From Gloeocapsa sp. PCC 73106 (GTDB taxonomy: Bacteria; Cyanobacteriota; Cyanobacteriia; Cyanobacteriales; Gloeocapsaceae): a stretch of 64,000 bases of DNA. A program made the position numbers and the translations under genes. The stretch is from positions 54,111-118,110 of the forward strand of contig NZ_ALVY01000228.1 in NCBI RefSeq assembly GCF_000332035.1, written 5' to 3'. The notes under the pieces are model-generated. The model made no database searches. It was not told the DNA's origin and saw only the letters and a program-made list of their open reading frames with translations. Shown one piece after another: positions 9,079 through 19,078 of the stretch (its first letter is position 1; every line of letters starts with the position of its first letter).

Positions 9079-10884
9079 TTAAGTAGGAACCGTGATGGTC
9101 GACTGTCCTGCTAAATTAAATGCAGTATGAGCCACTTGTAGGGCTTTTTCTGCGTCTTGTTTGGGGACTACACAGCTTATTTTAATCTCAGAGGTAGCGA
9201 TCATTTCAATATTAATTTTTTCTTGGGCTAAAGCGGCAAAGAATTTAGCGGCTACCCCTGCTTGTCCAATCATTCCCGCGCCGACAATACTGATTTTAGC
9301 GATTTCTTTATCTACTAAAATAGGTGGACAATCCAACTCTTCAAGCAGATTAGCTAAAGCTGTACAAGCCGTTTCTACCTCTTCTTCGGCGATGGTAAAT
9401 ACGACATCTCGAGTGTGCTTTGCTTCTTTATAACGACTGTGTTGGGATTGGATAATCGTGTAAACGCTGATCTTGTGCTGAGCCAGCAAATTGAAGATAG
9501 CTGCTGCCATTCCTGGGCGATCGGGTACATGACGAATCGCTAGTCGAGCTTGTTTGAGATCTAGGGCTACACCTCTGACGGCTGGTACTTTTTGAGCTTC
9601 TGACGTCCAACTACGCACCGGTGAGCTATGTACTTCAAACGCATTGCATAAAGCGGCGATCGCTCGATTGAGCTCGGCGGCGGCGATAACGCAACTAATC
9701 TTAACCTCGGAGGTGGAGATCAGTTTAATATTAATGCCAGCATCTGCTAAGGTTTGACACATTTTTGCCGCCACTCCTGATCTTCCGATCATTCCTGCAC
9801 CGGTAATAGTTACTTTGGCTATTTCTTTAGCTACTACTACTTCTGCTTCTTCTCTACGCTGAGGATCGCTGCGCAATGCAGGGGCGATCGCTTCGGCAAT
9901 GGCTTCGGCTTTGTTGCTCATCTCCCTGGTAACGGTAAAGGCGATATCGTTACTATTTCCCTCATGGAGCGATTGAATAATTAAGTCTACGTCTAGACAT
10001 TGTTCGGCGATCGCGCTAAAGAGACGGGCTGCTATTCCAGGGCGATCGGGTACTTGGAGTAGGGCGATCTGGACTTGATTGGCGTCAAATTCTACCGCGT
10101 CGACGCTGCGAGTTAGTTCTAAACCTTCTAGGGACTGAAATTGAGGTGAGGGGGAGATAACTTTGGTTCCGGGATCTTCGCTCCAGCTTGATCTTACTAC
10201 CATTGAAACCCCGTAGTTGCGGGCGATTTCTACGGCGCGGGGGTGGAGGACTTTAGCTCCCAAACTCGCTAGTTCGAGCATTTCGTCGCAGGTAATTTCT
10301 CTAATCAGTTGGGCTTCTGGTACAATCCGGGGGTCTGTGGTTAAAATTCCGGGCACGTCGGTATAAATTTCGCAAAGATCGGCTTTTAAGGCTGCGGCTA
10401 AAGCTACAGCGGAGGTATCCGAGCCCCCTCTACCGAGTGTGGTTATTTCTAGTTCCTCGCTTTGGCTGATTCCCTGGAATCCCGCTACTACTACTACTTT
10501 TCCTTCGGCTAAATGGCGCTGCATCCGTTCTATTTTGATTTCTAGAATACGGGCGCGACTATGCTCGGCTTCGGTGACTATGCCTACTTGGGCTCCTGTT
10601 AGGGATACCGCGTCTTGCCCCAGGGCTTGTAGGGCTATACTCAATAGGGCGATGGAGACTTGTTCTCCTGTAGAGAGCAACATATCCATTTCGCGACGAC
10701 AGGGGTTGTCGGAGAGTTCTTTAGCTAAATTGACTAAACCATCGGTAGTCTTACCCATGGCGGATACCACTACCACTACTTGGTTACCCTGGTTAACGGT
10801 TTTTTGGACTCGCTCTGCTACTTTTTTGATTCTTTCTATGGAGCCGACAGAGGTACCACCGTATTTTTGTACGATTAGTGCCAT
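9079..10884 (-). CDS. lysC: Aspartate kinase with four ACT domains
   Basis: Phosphorylates aspartate in the first step to lysine, threonine and methionine. Residues 1 to about 250 are the amino-acid kinase domain, opening with [14 protein letters not shown] and carrying [13 protein letters not shown]. About 340 further residues hold two pairs of ACT domains; [13 protein letters not shown] and [13 protein letters not shown] mark the repeated units. Four ACT domains in a single 601-residue chain is the cyanobacterial form; most bacterial kinases have two. ACT domains bind Lys or Thr for feedback control. The gene sits 14 bases after a TPR protein gene and six bases before the DUF3318 gene. Confidence 0.95.
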   Translation of the reverse strand: MALIVQKYGGTSVGSIERIKKVAERVQKTVNQGNQVVVVVSAMGKTTDGLVNLAKELSDNPCRREMDMLLSTGEQVSIALLSIALQALGQDAVSLTGAQVGIVTEAEHSRARILEIKIERMQRHLAEGKVVVVAGFQGISQSEELEITTLGRGGSDTSAVALAAALKADLCEIYTDVPGILTTDPRIVPEAQLIREITCDEMLELASLGAKVLHPRAVEIARNYGVSMVVRSSWSEDPGTKVISPSPQFQSLEGLELTRSVDAVEFDANQVQIALLQVPDRPGIAARLFSAIAEQCLDVDLIIQSLHEGNSNDIAFTVTREMSNKAEAIAEAIAPALRSDPQRREEAEVVVAKEIAKVTITGAGMIGRSGVAAKMCQTLADAGINIKLISTSEVKISCVIAAAELNRAIAALCNAFEVHSSPVRSWTSEAQKVPAVRGVALDLKQARLAIRHVPDRPGMAAAIFNLLAQHKISVYTIIQSQHSRYKEAKHTRDVVFTIAEEEVETACTALANLLEELDCPPILVDKEIAKISIVGAGMIGQAGVAAKFFAALAQEKINIEMIATSEIKISCVVPKQDAEKALQVAHTAFNLAGQSTITVPT

Positions 10885-10898
10885 TGTTTCTTTTTTAC

Positions 10899-11771
10899 CT
10901 ACTCTTCTGCTGCTGAGGGTTGTAAACGACTAATTAAGGCTTGTATACTAGGATGTTGGATAAATGCTGCCGTATCTTTGAGTAAAGTTTCTCCCCAGAG
11001 ATTTTGTTCGAGAAATTCTAGATCGGCGTAACGACTATCTAGGGATAAAGCTTGTTCCCCTAAGGTTATAGCTTCTGTTTCTTGTCCTTGGGTATATAGG
11101 GCTACGGCGATCGCTAGTAAAGGCTCGGCTTGTTGATCGTCCATTTTTCTAGTTTTTTCCCAAAGTTCTACCGCTCCTGTAATATCTCCCTGTTCGTACT
11201 TAATTAGACCAATATTATTGATTGAGGGCCAAAATTCTGGCTCTACTTCTACTGAACGTTCATAAGTGGCTATCGCTTCTGGATATTTCCCTAGTTTTAA
11301 GTACGCATTGCCTAAGTCAAATAGCCCAGCAATGGCTTGAGGTTCTATCGCTAATCCTGCTTCTAGATTCTCTACCGCTCGCTGATAGTCTCCTTTTTGA
11401 AAATAGGCGCTTCCTAGGGTTAACAATACACCGGGATCTTCTGGGGCTAGTTTTTGTGATTTTTCTAGTGCGCTGATTCCCTTTTCTAGTTCGTCTTGCT
11501 GTACGTAAATAGTCCCTAAAACTAGCCAGGTTTCGAATCTTTGAGGTGCTAGTTGGGTGGCTAGTTCGGCTCTAGGTAAGGCTAATTCTGGTCTCTCAAA
11601 ACGCAACAACTGTATCACGTCTTGTGTCAATGCTATTCCCTGGGCTTCGGTTTGTTCTGGGTTGAGTTCCGGACTATAGGGTAATAGGGCTTGTCCCTGG
11701 GCTGGAGCGAGCACCAGGCTTAGTAGGCTCGTACTAACGATTATAGATAGTATCCAATTAGGCTTAGGCAC
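10899..11771 (-). CDS. Secreted TPR-repeat protein
   Basis: A 290-residue protein with an N-terminal signal peptide (basic PKPNW, then [20 protein letters not shown]) and about five tetratricopeptide repeats from residue 75 to 245. Successive repeats with the A/G-x3-Y and final Pro pattern are plain, for example [20 protein letters not shown] and [20 protein letters not shown]. It is presumably periplasmic and mediates protein contacts. It is the first gene of the lysC-DUF3318-glcE-glcF unit and is divergent from the HlyD-type gene. The specific partner is unknown. Confidence 0.8.
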   Translation of the reverse strand: MPKPNWILSIIVSTSLLSLVLAPAQGQALLPYSPELNPEQTEAQGIALTQDVIQLLRFERPELALPRAELATQLAPQRFETWLVLGTIYVQQDELEKGISALEKSQKLAPEDPGVLLTLGSAYFQKGDYQRAVENLEAGLAIEPQAIAGLFDLGNAYLKLGKYPEAIATYERSVEVEPEFWPSINNIGLIKYEQGDITGAVELWEKTRKMDDQQAEPLLAIAVALYTQGQETEAITLGEQALSLDSRYADLEFLEQNLWGETLLKDTAAFIQHPSIQALISRLQPSAAEE

Positions 11772-11857
11772 TTTATTTATTATTTATTGATCTCTCATTT
11801 AATAGCGCTAGTATAGATTATAAATCTTTCCTTAGCTTTTCTACTCTATTCTATATT

Positions 11858-13258
11858 ATGCCGTTTCCTCGAAAATCTCCAGTTTCTTTGGTTTGGCTCT
11901 TGGTAATAATACTTACTGGGGGTTTTTTGCTATTGGCAACAGGTCTTTATCTCAATCAAAAAAGATCTTTGTCTCAAGCTGATTTAGAACAGTTGACTAT
12001 TCCTGTTGAACAGAGTGATTTAGAGGTAAATATTCGCGCCAGTGGTACGGTTGAACCCATTGCTAGTGTTAATATTAGTCCCAAAAATCCCGGAATTTTA
12101 GAAAAACTCCTGGTTGAACAGGGTGATGTGGTACAGTCGGGACAATTACTGGCGATCATGGAAAGTAGTGAGATCTCTGCTCAAAAAAATGAGGCAGCAG
12201 CTAGTTTAAATGAGGCGATCGCCTCTCTGGCTGAGTTTGAATCCCGTTTTCCCCAAGAAATCGAACAGTTAGCCGCAGGAGTAAGACAAACTCAAGCTTT
12301 ACTCTCCCAATCAAAAGCTATTAATCCGGCTCAAATCGATCAAGCTAGAGCACAATTGGAGGCGAGTCAAGCTCGTTTTGACCTCTCCCAACAAAGAATA
12401 AATAGAAATGAATATCTGATTCAACAGGGGGCTATTTCTCAAGATGAGTTCGATGCATCGATTAATGAGTTTAAAAATGCTCAAGCTGATCTTAAAGACG
12501 CTGAACAACGGTTGATAGAGAGCGAAAATACCCAAAATCCAGAAATTGATAGCTTAAGGGCTGATCTCAGTCGCGCTGAGTCTTTACTACTTGAACGCCA
12601 AAATACCGCCACAGGACAAAGGGCCCGATTACAAGCTAATGTTGACGCGCGTCGAGCTCAATTGGAATTGCTGGAGATTCGTTACCAAGATACCCTCATT
12701 AAGGCTCCTTTTGACGGTATTATTAGTCAGCGCTACGTTACCGAAGGGGCTTTTGTTACCCCGACTACTTCGGCCTCTGCTAGCGTTGGGGCTACTTCTA
12801 CTTCTGTACTGGCTTTAGCTCAAGGTTTGGAGGTAATCGCTAAAGTTCCCGAAGTGGATTTGAGTCAATTATTCGCCGGACAACGGGTTACAATCTACGC
12901 TGATGCTTATCCTAATCAACCTTTTGATGGGAAGGTCCGATTAGTCGCACCCGAAGCAGTAGTAGAGGAAAATGTCACGTCTTTTGAAGTTCGTATCACT
13001 CTGTTAAACGGGGAGCAACAATTACGCTCTAAAATGAACGTGGATGTGGTTTTTATTGGTAAAGAACTGGAAAATGTCGTGTCTGTGCCAACGGTGGCGA
13101 TCGTTACTCAAGAGGGTCAAACCGGAGTAATGGTGATGGGCGATCGCGGTGAGGCTATCTTTAAACCGGTCACTTTGGGATTAACTGTAGATAATCAAAC
13201 CGAAATCCTTGAAGGTTTAACGCCAGGAGAACGCGTATTTATCGATTCACCTCCTTAA
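11858..13258 (+). CDS. HlyD/RND-type periplasmic adaptor subunit
   Basis: A 466-residue membrane-fusion protein. One N-terminal membrane anchor (about residues 11-31) is followed by a lipoyl half-motif (ASGTVEPIASVNISPKNPG), a long coiled coil (about 95-260) and the second lipoyl/beta-barrel part (IKAPFDGIISQRYVTEGAFV). Such adaptors join an inner-membrane pump to an outer-membrane channel for export. No pump or TolC homologue lies beside it, so the partner must be elsewhere. The gene shares an 86-base divergent promoter region with the TPR protein gene. Confidence 0.85.
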   Translation: MPFPRKSPVSLVWLLVIILTGGFLLLATGLYLNQKRSLSQADLEQLTIPVEQSDLEVNIRASGTVEPIASVNISPKNPGILEKLLVEQGDVVQSGQLLAIMESSEISAQKNEAAASLNEAIASLAEFESRFPQEIEQLAAGVRQTQALLSQSKAINPAQIDQARAQLEASQARFDLSQQRINRNEYLIQQGAISQDEFDASINEFKNAQADLKDAEQRLIESENTQNPEIDSLRADLSRAESLLLERQNTATGQRARLQANVDARRAQLELLEIRYQDTLIKAPFDGIISQRYVTEGAFVTPTTSASASVGATSTSVLALAQGLEVIAKVPEVDLSQLFAGQRVTIYADAYPNQPFDGKVRLVAPEAVVEENVTSFEVRITLLNGEQQLRSKMNVDVVFIGKELENVVSVPTVAIVTQEGQTGVMVMGDRGEAIFKPVTLGLTVDNQTEILEGLTPGERVFIDSPP

Positions 13259-13504
13259 GCTTTAATCCTCTATTAAGTAGGTTGGCTTAATTAAAAGTTA
13301 ATATGGTGGTGGGGAACACGGGAACAGGTAAGGGCTTCATGCTTATTTACACTTGTTGATTTTTTTACGTTTATTTATCTATATCTAAAAGAAATGTTAG
13401 AAATGGCTGTCTGTAATATACAGGCATACGCATATCCTATGAATTACTTAAACCTGAACAAGCTAAAATGAAGGTTTGATTGACAATTGCCGGAGTTAGT
13501 AAAG

Positions 13505-15442
13505 ATGGTAGCTAATGCTCAAGAACTGCATGAGACTGTAGTAGAGACTCAAGATAAAGAGTGGACGATCGAAGATAGCGAGAAACTATATCGGATCGAA
13601 GGCTGGGGAGAACCTTACTTTGGCATTAATCAAGCGGGAAATGTGACCGTTTCACCCCTAGGCGATCGCGGAGGTTCCCTAGACTTATGTCAACTAGTAG
13701 AAGGGTTACGTCAACGCAATATTGGACTACCCCTGTTGATTCGCTTCTCCGATATCTTAGCTGATCGCATCGAACGACTCAATAGTTGCTTTGCTAAGGC
13801 GATCGCTCGTTACAACTACCCCAATAGCTACCAGGGCGTTTACCCCATTAAATGCAACCAACACCGCCATATCGTCGAGTCTTTAGTACGTTATGGTAAA
13901 TCCTATCAATTTGGCTTAGAAGTAGGCTCAAAACCAGAATTAATGATCGCTCTAGCTGTATTAGATAGTTCTCAAGACGCTCTTTTGATTGGCAATGGTT
14001 ATAAAGATAGAGAATATATCGAAACCGCTCTACTAGCGAAAAAATTAGGACATAGAGTAATTTTAGTCATCGAACAACTAGAAGAACTGAGTCTAGTGAT
14101 TGAAATTAGCAAAAAGTTACAAATAGAGCCAATTTTGGGTATGAGAGCTAAACTCAGTACCAAAGGAAGTGGACGCTGGGGTGGATCCACGGGCGATCGC
14201 GCCAAGTTTGGTTTAAGTATTCCCCAAATCCTAGAAGGTGTAAATATACTTACCGAAGCGGGAATGCTTTCTAGTCTACAATTACTGCATTTTCATATTG
14301 GTTCCCAAATCTCCGCCATCGGTGTGATTAAAGCCGCCATTAGGGAAGCCAGTCAAATCTACGTAGAATTAGTTAGATGCGGCGCCAATATGCAATATCT
14401 CGACGTGGGAGGAGGTTTAGCGGTAGATTACGACGGATCTAAGACCAATTTTCACGCCTCGAAAAACTACAATATGCAGAACTACGCCAATGATATCGTG
14501 GCACAGATTAAAGAAGCCTGCGAAGAACATAAAGTAGCCGCCCCCATTATCGTCAGTGAAAGTGGAAGAGCGATCGCTTCTCACCAGTCTGTCTTAATTT
14601 TCGACGTTTTGGGTACCTCCGAGGTATCTACAGCAACCCCATCTTTAGAAATAGAAAAAGAACATCTGATTATCCGCAACCTGTGGGATACCTATCAGAA
14701 TATCGACAATCAAAACTATCAAGAAGCCTATAACGACGCGATTCAATTCAAGGACGAAGCGATTAGTCTCTTTAACTTTGGCTATCTCGATTTAACCCAA
14801 AGAGCCAAAGCTGAGCAACTCTACTGGGCTTGTTGTCAACGGATTAGCGAGATTGTTAAAACTCAAGAATACGTCCCTGATGACTTAGAAGATTTGCCCA
14901 AAATTATGGCTTCTATCTACTATATCAATCTCTCTGTCTTTCAATCTGCCCCAGATACCTGGGCGATCGATCAGTTATTCCCTATTATGCCCATTCATCG
15001 CCTCAATGAAGAACCCACCGCTAGAGGGATTCTCGCGGATCTTACCTGCGATAGCGATGGTAAAATTGACCAATTTATAGACTTATTAGACGTCAAACCC
15101 GTGTTAGAACTGCACTCTGTTCAAGACGCACCCTACTATCTAGGGATGTTCTTGGTAGGTGCTTATCAGGAAATTATGGGCAATTTACACAACCTTTTTG
15201 GCGATATCAACGTCGTACATATCCAAATGACTCCCAAAGGTTATCATATTGAACACGTAGTCAAGGGTGACACGATCAAAGAAGTCTTAAGCTACGTACA
15301 ATACGACGCCGATGATTTGGTCGAAACTCTACGTCACAGCACTGAAAAGGCATTGACTGAACATCGCTTGAGTCTAGCCGAAGCTCAACTATTACTTGAA
15401 AACTATGAACGTAGTTTAAGAAGCTACACTTATCTAGCTTGA
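13505..15442 (+). CDS. speA: Biosynthetic arginine decarboxylase
   Basis: A PLP-dependent fold-III decarboxylase making agmatine from arginine for polyamine synthesis. The PLP lysine lies in GVYPIKCNQH near residue 116. GSGRWGGSTGDRAKFGL, the HFHIGSQ motif and ESGRAIASHQ are typical of SpeA, and the length of about 645 fits the family. The frame can begin at a TTG (13487), but the ATG at 13505 has GGAG nine bases upstream and is preferred. A 230-base leader separates it from the HlyD gene, and a hairpin plus T-run follows the stop. Arginine is also a substrate for cyanophycin, encoded nearby, but no link is shown. Confidence 0.93.
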   Translation: MVANAQELHETVVETQDKEWTIEDSEKLYRIEGWGEPYFGINQAGNVTVSPLGDRGGSLDLCQLVEGLRQRNIGLPLLIRFSDILADRIERLNSCFAKAIARYNYPNSYQGVYPIKCNQHRHIVESLVRYGKSYQFGLEVGSKPELMIALAVLDSSQDALLIGNGYKDREYIETALLAKKLGHRVILVIEQLEELSLVIEISKKLQIEPILGMRAKLSTKGSGRWGGSTGDRAKFGLSIPQILEGVNILTEAGMLSSLQLLHFHIGSQISAIGVIKAAIREASQIYVELVRCGANMQYLDVGGGLAVDYDGSKTNFHASKNYNMQNYANDIVAQIKEACEEHKVAAPIIVSESGRAIASHQSVLIFDVLGTSEVSTATPSLEIEKEHLIIRNLWDTYQNIDNQNYQEAYNDAIQFKDEAISLFNFGYLDLTQRAKAEQLYWACCQRISEIVKTQEYVPDDLEDLPKIMASIYYINLSVFQSAPDTWAIDQLFPIMPIHRLNEEPTARGILADLTCDSDGKIDQFIDLLDVKPVLELHSVQDAPYYLGMFLVGAYQEIMGNLHNLFGDINVVHIQMTPKGYHIEHVVKGDTIKEVLSYVQYDADDLVETLRHSTEKALTEHRLSLAEAQLLLENYERSLRSYTYLA

Positions 15443-15450
15443 TCTAATTC

Positions 15451-15485
15451 AAAAGAGTGAAAAGGATAACCCTTAAACTCTTTTT
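15451..15485 (+). terminator. Rho-independent terminator after speA
   Basis: Inverted repeat AAAAGAGT / ACTCTTTT with an inner AAGG/CCTT pairing, ending in a run of Ts, nine bases after the speA stop codon. It can act for speA transcription. Confidence 0.7.
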
Positions 15486-15654
15486 GATTACCTACTCGAT
15501 ACCAAGCGACAAAAAAAGAGTATAACTACCTCAACAAAATCTACCGTTTTTAGTGGTGGACGAAGTGATAGACCAAGTAAGATCACGCAGTGCGATCGCT
15601 GTTAAGTAGTATAATTAAATTGTAACTTGTTGTTATATAGCATTACATGCTCAA

Positions 15655-16815
15655 TTACTCTGGGTTGAATCTTCTTGACATTGGGGGTATCTTTGAAGAT
15701 GAATTGCTATCAGATTTGATCATTTGCTCCACCAAACTTAGACCTGTTTCGGTAACAATCTGCTCATCAGTCACCCAAGGAGTGTTTACCTCCCTAATTT
15801 TTTGCTCAACATCAGCAATAAAACGACTGATTCGTAGACCTTCGTTGGCATACCACCATTTTCGATTTTGTCCCATTTCTGGTGTCCAAACCTCTCCACC
15901 TATCGCTAAAACTTTCCCATCTTGGTCGCGTTTTTCCACCGCCATGTGGTGGATTCCCACTACTTGCCACTGGTTACTAAATAAGGGAGCACCAGAAGAG
16001 CCAGGGAGGGTATCCGTTTCGTAGTGCATCCAAACATCTTCTAACTCTCGAGTTTGCATAGCTAAAAGTCGATTTTCATGCAAACTAACTTGGCGGGGCT
16101 GTCCTTCGGGATGATGGATGATATTAATCGCCTCACCTTTGACAATTTTGCCTTCTTGTCGGACTAAATGGTTAAAACCAAACTCGTTCAATTTGGTGCT
16201 GCGTCCTAAATTATCTGAGCGAGACTGGGCATTAACTGCCACTAGAGCATAATCTAAACCCCCTAAAGCAGGACTTGAGAGGAATAAAATTTCTGGATCA
16301 AAATCAAAAAAGACCGAAGGTAACATTTCTCCGCTATAAGTTTCCTCATAATCGAATTCAACCCGGCTTTCTTTAGCTATAGCAAGTGATTCTAAAACGT
16401 GTTGATTAGTAACCAGAAGGTTAGGTGCAACTAAAAATCCTGTACCCCATGCTTTACGTCTACCATCTTGATAAACATGGATACGTCCAACAGTACGTCG
16501 TATTTCAGATCCTCGAGTCAAAAACCAACAATGCTGTATATCTAATTCTTCAATTACGATCTCAAAAGCTTGTTGTGTCTCTTGAGGCGCACTGACTACA
16601 GTAGTTCCAGCTAGTATCCCTCGATTTGTTTCTCCCAACATCGACGCTAGGCTTTTATTATTGAGTATTTGTACTTTGCGCTTTTCTATGCGCTCTGGAG
16701 TGTCAGCTCGCCAAATTCGACCCGTTTGAATGTAGTGGATTGTTTGTGCCCGCTCTTGTTCAGATGCGTGTAAACGCGCCAGAACCTCTTGGCACAATTG
16801 GGTATTGATTTCCAT
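15655..16815 (-). CDS. Trypsin-like (V8/S1-type) serine protease
   Basis: A 386-residue protease with no signal peptide. The chymotrypsin-fold triad is readable: His139 in LLVTNQHVLE, Asp188 in GLDYALVAV, and Ser274 in LPGSSGAPLF. The protease domain occupies about residues 90-310. The first 85 residues are a charged helical region that I cannot assign, and the last 60 may be a tail contacting a partner. It follows the non-specific nuclease gene by 14 bases on the same strand, so the two are very probably one operon. Lack of a secretion signal on either protein argues for an intracellular role, perhaps as a proteolytically triggered effector pair. Confidence 0.85.
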   Translation of the reverse strand: MEINTQLCQEVLARLHASEQERAQTIHYIQTGRIWRADTPERIEKRKVQILNNKSLASMLGETNRGILAGTTVVSAPQETQQAFEIVIEELDIQHCWFLTRGSEIRRTVGRIHVYQDGRRKAWGTGFLVAPNLLVTNQHVLESLAIAKESRVEFDYEETYSGEMLPSVFFDFDPEILFLSSPALGGLDYALVAVNAQSRSDNLGRSTKLNEFGFNHLVRQEGKIVKGEAINIIHHPEGQPRQVSLHENRLLAMQTRELEDVWMHYETDTLPGSSGAPLFSNQWQVVGIHHMAVEKRDQDGKVLAIGGEVWTPEMGQNRKWWYANEGLRISRFIADVEQKIREVNTPWVTDEQIVTETGLSLVEQMIKSDSNSSSKIPPMSRRFNPE

Positions 16816-16829
16816 TGTTTTCCATTAAT

Positions 16830-17816
16830 CTAGAGAATCACGTTTAAAAAATCTTTCTCGATTTTAATGCGCTCTTGAGTACTCTCGAAACCCGAAGCAG
16901 AAAGTGGAAGCTCGTACTCTTCAAGATAACTGAAATCTAGTCCAGTTTGTTCTATTAATTGTGATAACTTAATCCGGTAAACACCGGGATCAAAAGCAGC
17001 TTCAAAGCTTAACATATCTTCGACCAGTTGGGTTTGATCCAAAAGATAGGCAGCACAAACTAAAGAATTATCATTGTCATGGACATAAACGAGGAGTTTC
17101 CAGAATGATAACGGTAAGCGAATTCCCTTATAAAGTGGATCTTTTTCATCTAGAACAGGTCCTGTGAACAGAGTAATCTTCTGATTGCGAGCATTGGCGC
17201 TGTTCAAAATATAATTTTCTAAACCTAGCCAAACATCCTGTCCCTGGTTGAATCTTTCGTGTTGAGGCGAGCAGTTAGTGAAGTGAAAGGTATCATCATT
17301 AGCGCGCTTAGCTTGAGAACCCCATACAGGATCAAGCCTACGCACAAGATGACCTCTATCGAGGGCATTACGCTTATAGAGAGATTCTCCAATTTGTTCC
17401 GATTCGGCAATTCGTGAGTCAAAATACCAATTGTCCCTGCCTCGCTCAATGCCTTGACTCTGACTTCCATCAATATTGACAACGGTGTAATAAGCAAGTT
17501 GCCGACGACGGTTCATAACTATACTGAAATGAGTATAGGGTAAAACTGTAGGATCTTCTTCGTCGCTAGCGTCACTATTTTTAGCAGCATTTCTTTTTTG
17601 TTCGTCTGTTAAGACTGGCAAGGGTAAAGCAACATCTAAAAACTCTGGATCGTATCCTTTATATCCTTCATAGTAGGAGCGAGGACGTGTAGATTCTAAT
17701 CCTGAATCCGATGGTAGTTCCCCTAGAGAAGGTTTAGATTCAGTAAAGTTGTTCTCTTGTCCTAACTTGATTGTTATCGTCAGTGGAATAGTGAATGTGG
17801 CTTGTTGGGAATCCAT
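16830..17816 (-). CDS. DNA/RNA non-specific endonuclease (NucA/Serratia type)
   Basis: A 328-residue protein with a beta-beta-alpha-metal nuclease domain in about residues 90-270. The signature DRGH (153-156, His general base) is followed by FHFTNCSPQ, with Asn181, and a GLENYIL helix that carries a metal-associated acid in this family. The N-terminal 65 residues are a low-complexity Ser/Pro/Glu linker after a short hydrophobic start; no convincing signal peptide is present. I chose the ATG at 17816, ten bases after AGGAG, over a TTG six bases upstream. It is the first gene of the nuclease-protease pair and is divergent from the SafE-type gene. Confidence 0.88.
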   Translation of the reverse strand: MDSQQATFTIPLTITIKLGQENNFTESKPSLGELPSDSGLESTRPRSYYEGYKGYDPEFLDVALPLPVLTDEQKRNAAKNSDASDEEDPTVLPYTHFSIVMNRRRQLAYYTVVNIDGSQSQGIERGRDNWYFDSRIAESEQIGESLYKRNALDRGHLVRRLDPVWGSQAKRANDDTFHFTNCSPQHERFNQGQDVWLGLENYILNSANARNQKITLFTGPVLDEKDPLYKGIRLPLSFWKLLVYVHDNDNSLVCAAYLLDQTQLVEDMLSFEAAFDPGVYRIKLSQLIEQTGLDFSYLEEYELPLSASGFESTQERIKIEKDFLNVIL

Positions 17817-17902
17817 AAACAAATTTCTCCTGAGAGATTGCAGTACCGGTTAGACTCTAGTTTACCTGATCATTCCTGTATGTACTAAGTAGAGGTATAA
17901 AG

Positions 17903-19078
17903 ATGGTAGATTGGTTGCTCTTAATCGCCCTAGGTTTTTTGGGTAGTTTCGGTCATTGTGCGGGTATGTGTGGTCCTTTAGCTGTAGCTTTTTCTCTCTC
18001 TAGCTCTCAGTTAACTAGATTTCATCTTTTGCTCAATCTAGGTAGAATCATTAGCTATGCTCTAGTAGGAGGATTTTTAGGAATCCTAAGTTCTTTTTTT
18101 GTTGCTAGTGGGCATTTATTGGGTATTGGTAGCGCTTTTAGGCAATTTATGGCGATTTTTACCGGCTTAATTTTAATCTGGTTAGGTTTAACTCAAGTTA
18201 AGCCCAATTGGTTACCAAGTTTACCGTTGGTACACCCTCTAGAGCAAGGATGGCACAAGGTACTAAGTTCCCAGATGATCGCCCTATCTTTTAAAGGTTC
18301 CAGGTGGACTCCTCTACTGTTGGGAGTGATTTGGGGATTGATCCCCTGCGGGTTTTTGTACACAGCTCAACTAAAAGCGATCTTAACGGGTAGTTTTTGG
18401 CTAGGTGGTTTAACAATGCTCTGTTTTGGACTGGGAACTACACCGATGATGATCGGTATCGGTATTTCTGCGGCTAAATTGAGTAATGATCAACGTAGTC
18501 AGCTATTTCGCTTGGGGGGTTGGGTAACTCTAGCTATCGGGATTCTGACTCTGTTACGTACAGATGGGATGTTCGACTACACCGGACATGGGGCTTTATT
18601 TTTATTAATGCTTGCTTTAATAGCTCGTCCTGTAAGGGGTTTTTGGTCTGCTCCTCTGCGCTTTCGGCGCGCTTTGGGGGTAGGGTCTTTTGTTTTGGCT
18701 TTAGCTCACACGGCTCATATGTTAGATCATAGTCTCAATTGGAATCTAGAAGCGATCGCTTTCATGTTAGGTTCACACAGATGGGGTATTAAAGCAGGTA
18801 TCTTAGCTTTATTACTATTAGTTCCTGCAGCTCTCACTAGTTTTGATAGCGCACAAACAGCTCTAGGAAAATACTGGCGACAAATTCATCTGTTGAGCGT
18901 TCCGGCTCTGATTTTGGCGATTATACACACAATCTTATTGGGCTCTCATTACTTAGGAGCATTACAATTAACGAATGGGCATCATTTGAGAGTGGTGCTT
19001 GTGGTTTTACAGGGAATTATAGTATTAGTAATGCGTTCTGGCTGGCTCAGAAGACAAAATGAAAAATTTCCTCAATAA
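17903..19078 (+). CDS. TauE/SafE (UreH-like) transporter fused to a ferric-reductase-like membrane domain
   Basis: A 391-residue polytopic membrane protein. The N-terminal half (about 1-215) belongs to the SafE/UreH/DsbD-like transporter group: GSFGHCAGMCGPL with Cys19 and Cys23, then GLIPCGFLY and FGLGTTPMMIG. The second half (about 235-385) has spaced membrane His residues: AHTAHMLDH, then RQIHLLSVPALILAIIH. It begins RRALGVGSFVLALAH, much like the haem-binding ferric-reductase/MsrQ fold. Such a fusion would couple metal or thiol transport to haem redox chemistry; that coupling is inference. It overlaps the next secreted protein gene by 20 bases. Confidence 0.7.
   Translation: MVDWLLLIALGFLGSFGHCAGMCGPLAVAFSLSSSQLTRFHLLLNLGRIISYALVGGFLGILSSFFVASGHLLGIGSAFRQFMAIFTGLILIWLGLTQVKPNWLPSLPLVHPLEQGWHKVLSSQMIALSFKGSRWTPLLLGVIWGLIPCGFLYTAQLKAILTGSFWLGGLTMLCFGLGTTPMMIGIGISAAKLSNDQRSQLFRLGGWVTLAIGILTLLRTDGMFDYTGHGALFLLMLALIARPVRGFWSAPLRFRRALGVGSFVLALAHTAHMLDHSLNWNLEAIAFMLGSHRWGIKAGILALLLLVPAALTSFDSAQTALGKYWRQIHLLSVPALILAIIHTILLGSHYLGALQLTNGHHLRVVLVVLQGIIVLVMRSGWLRRQNEKFPQ

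Noticed and set aside
13487..13504. TTG start for speA
   Set aside because: It lies in the ribosome binding region; the ATG at 13505 with GGAG nine bases upstream is better placed.
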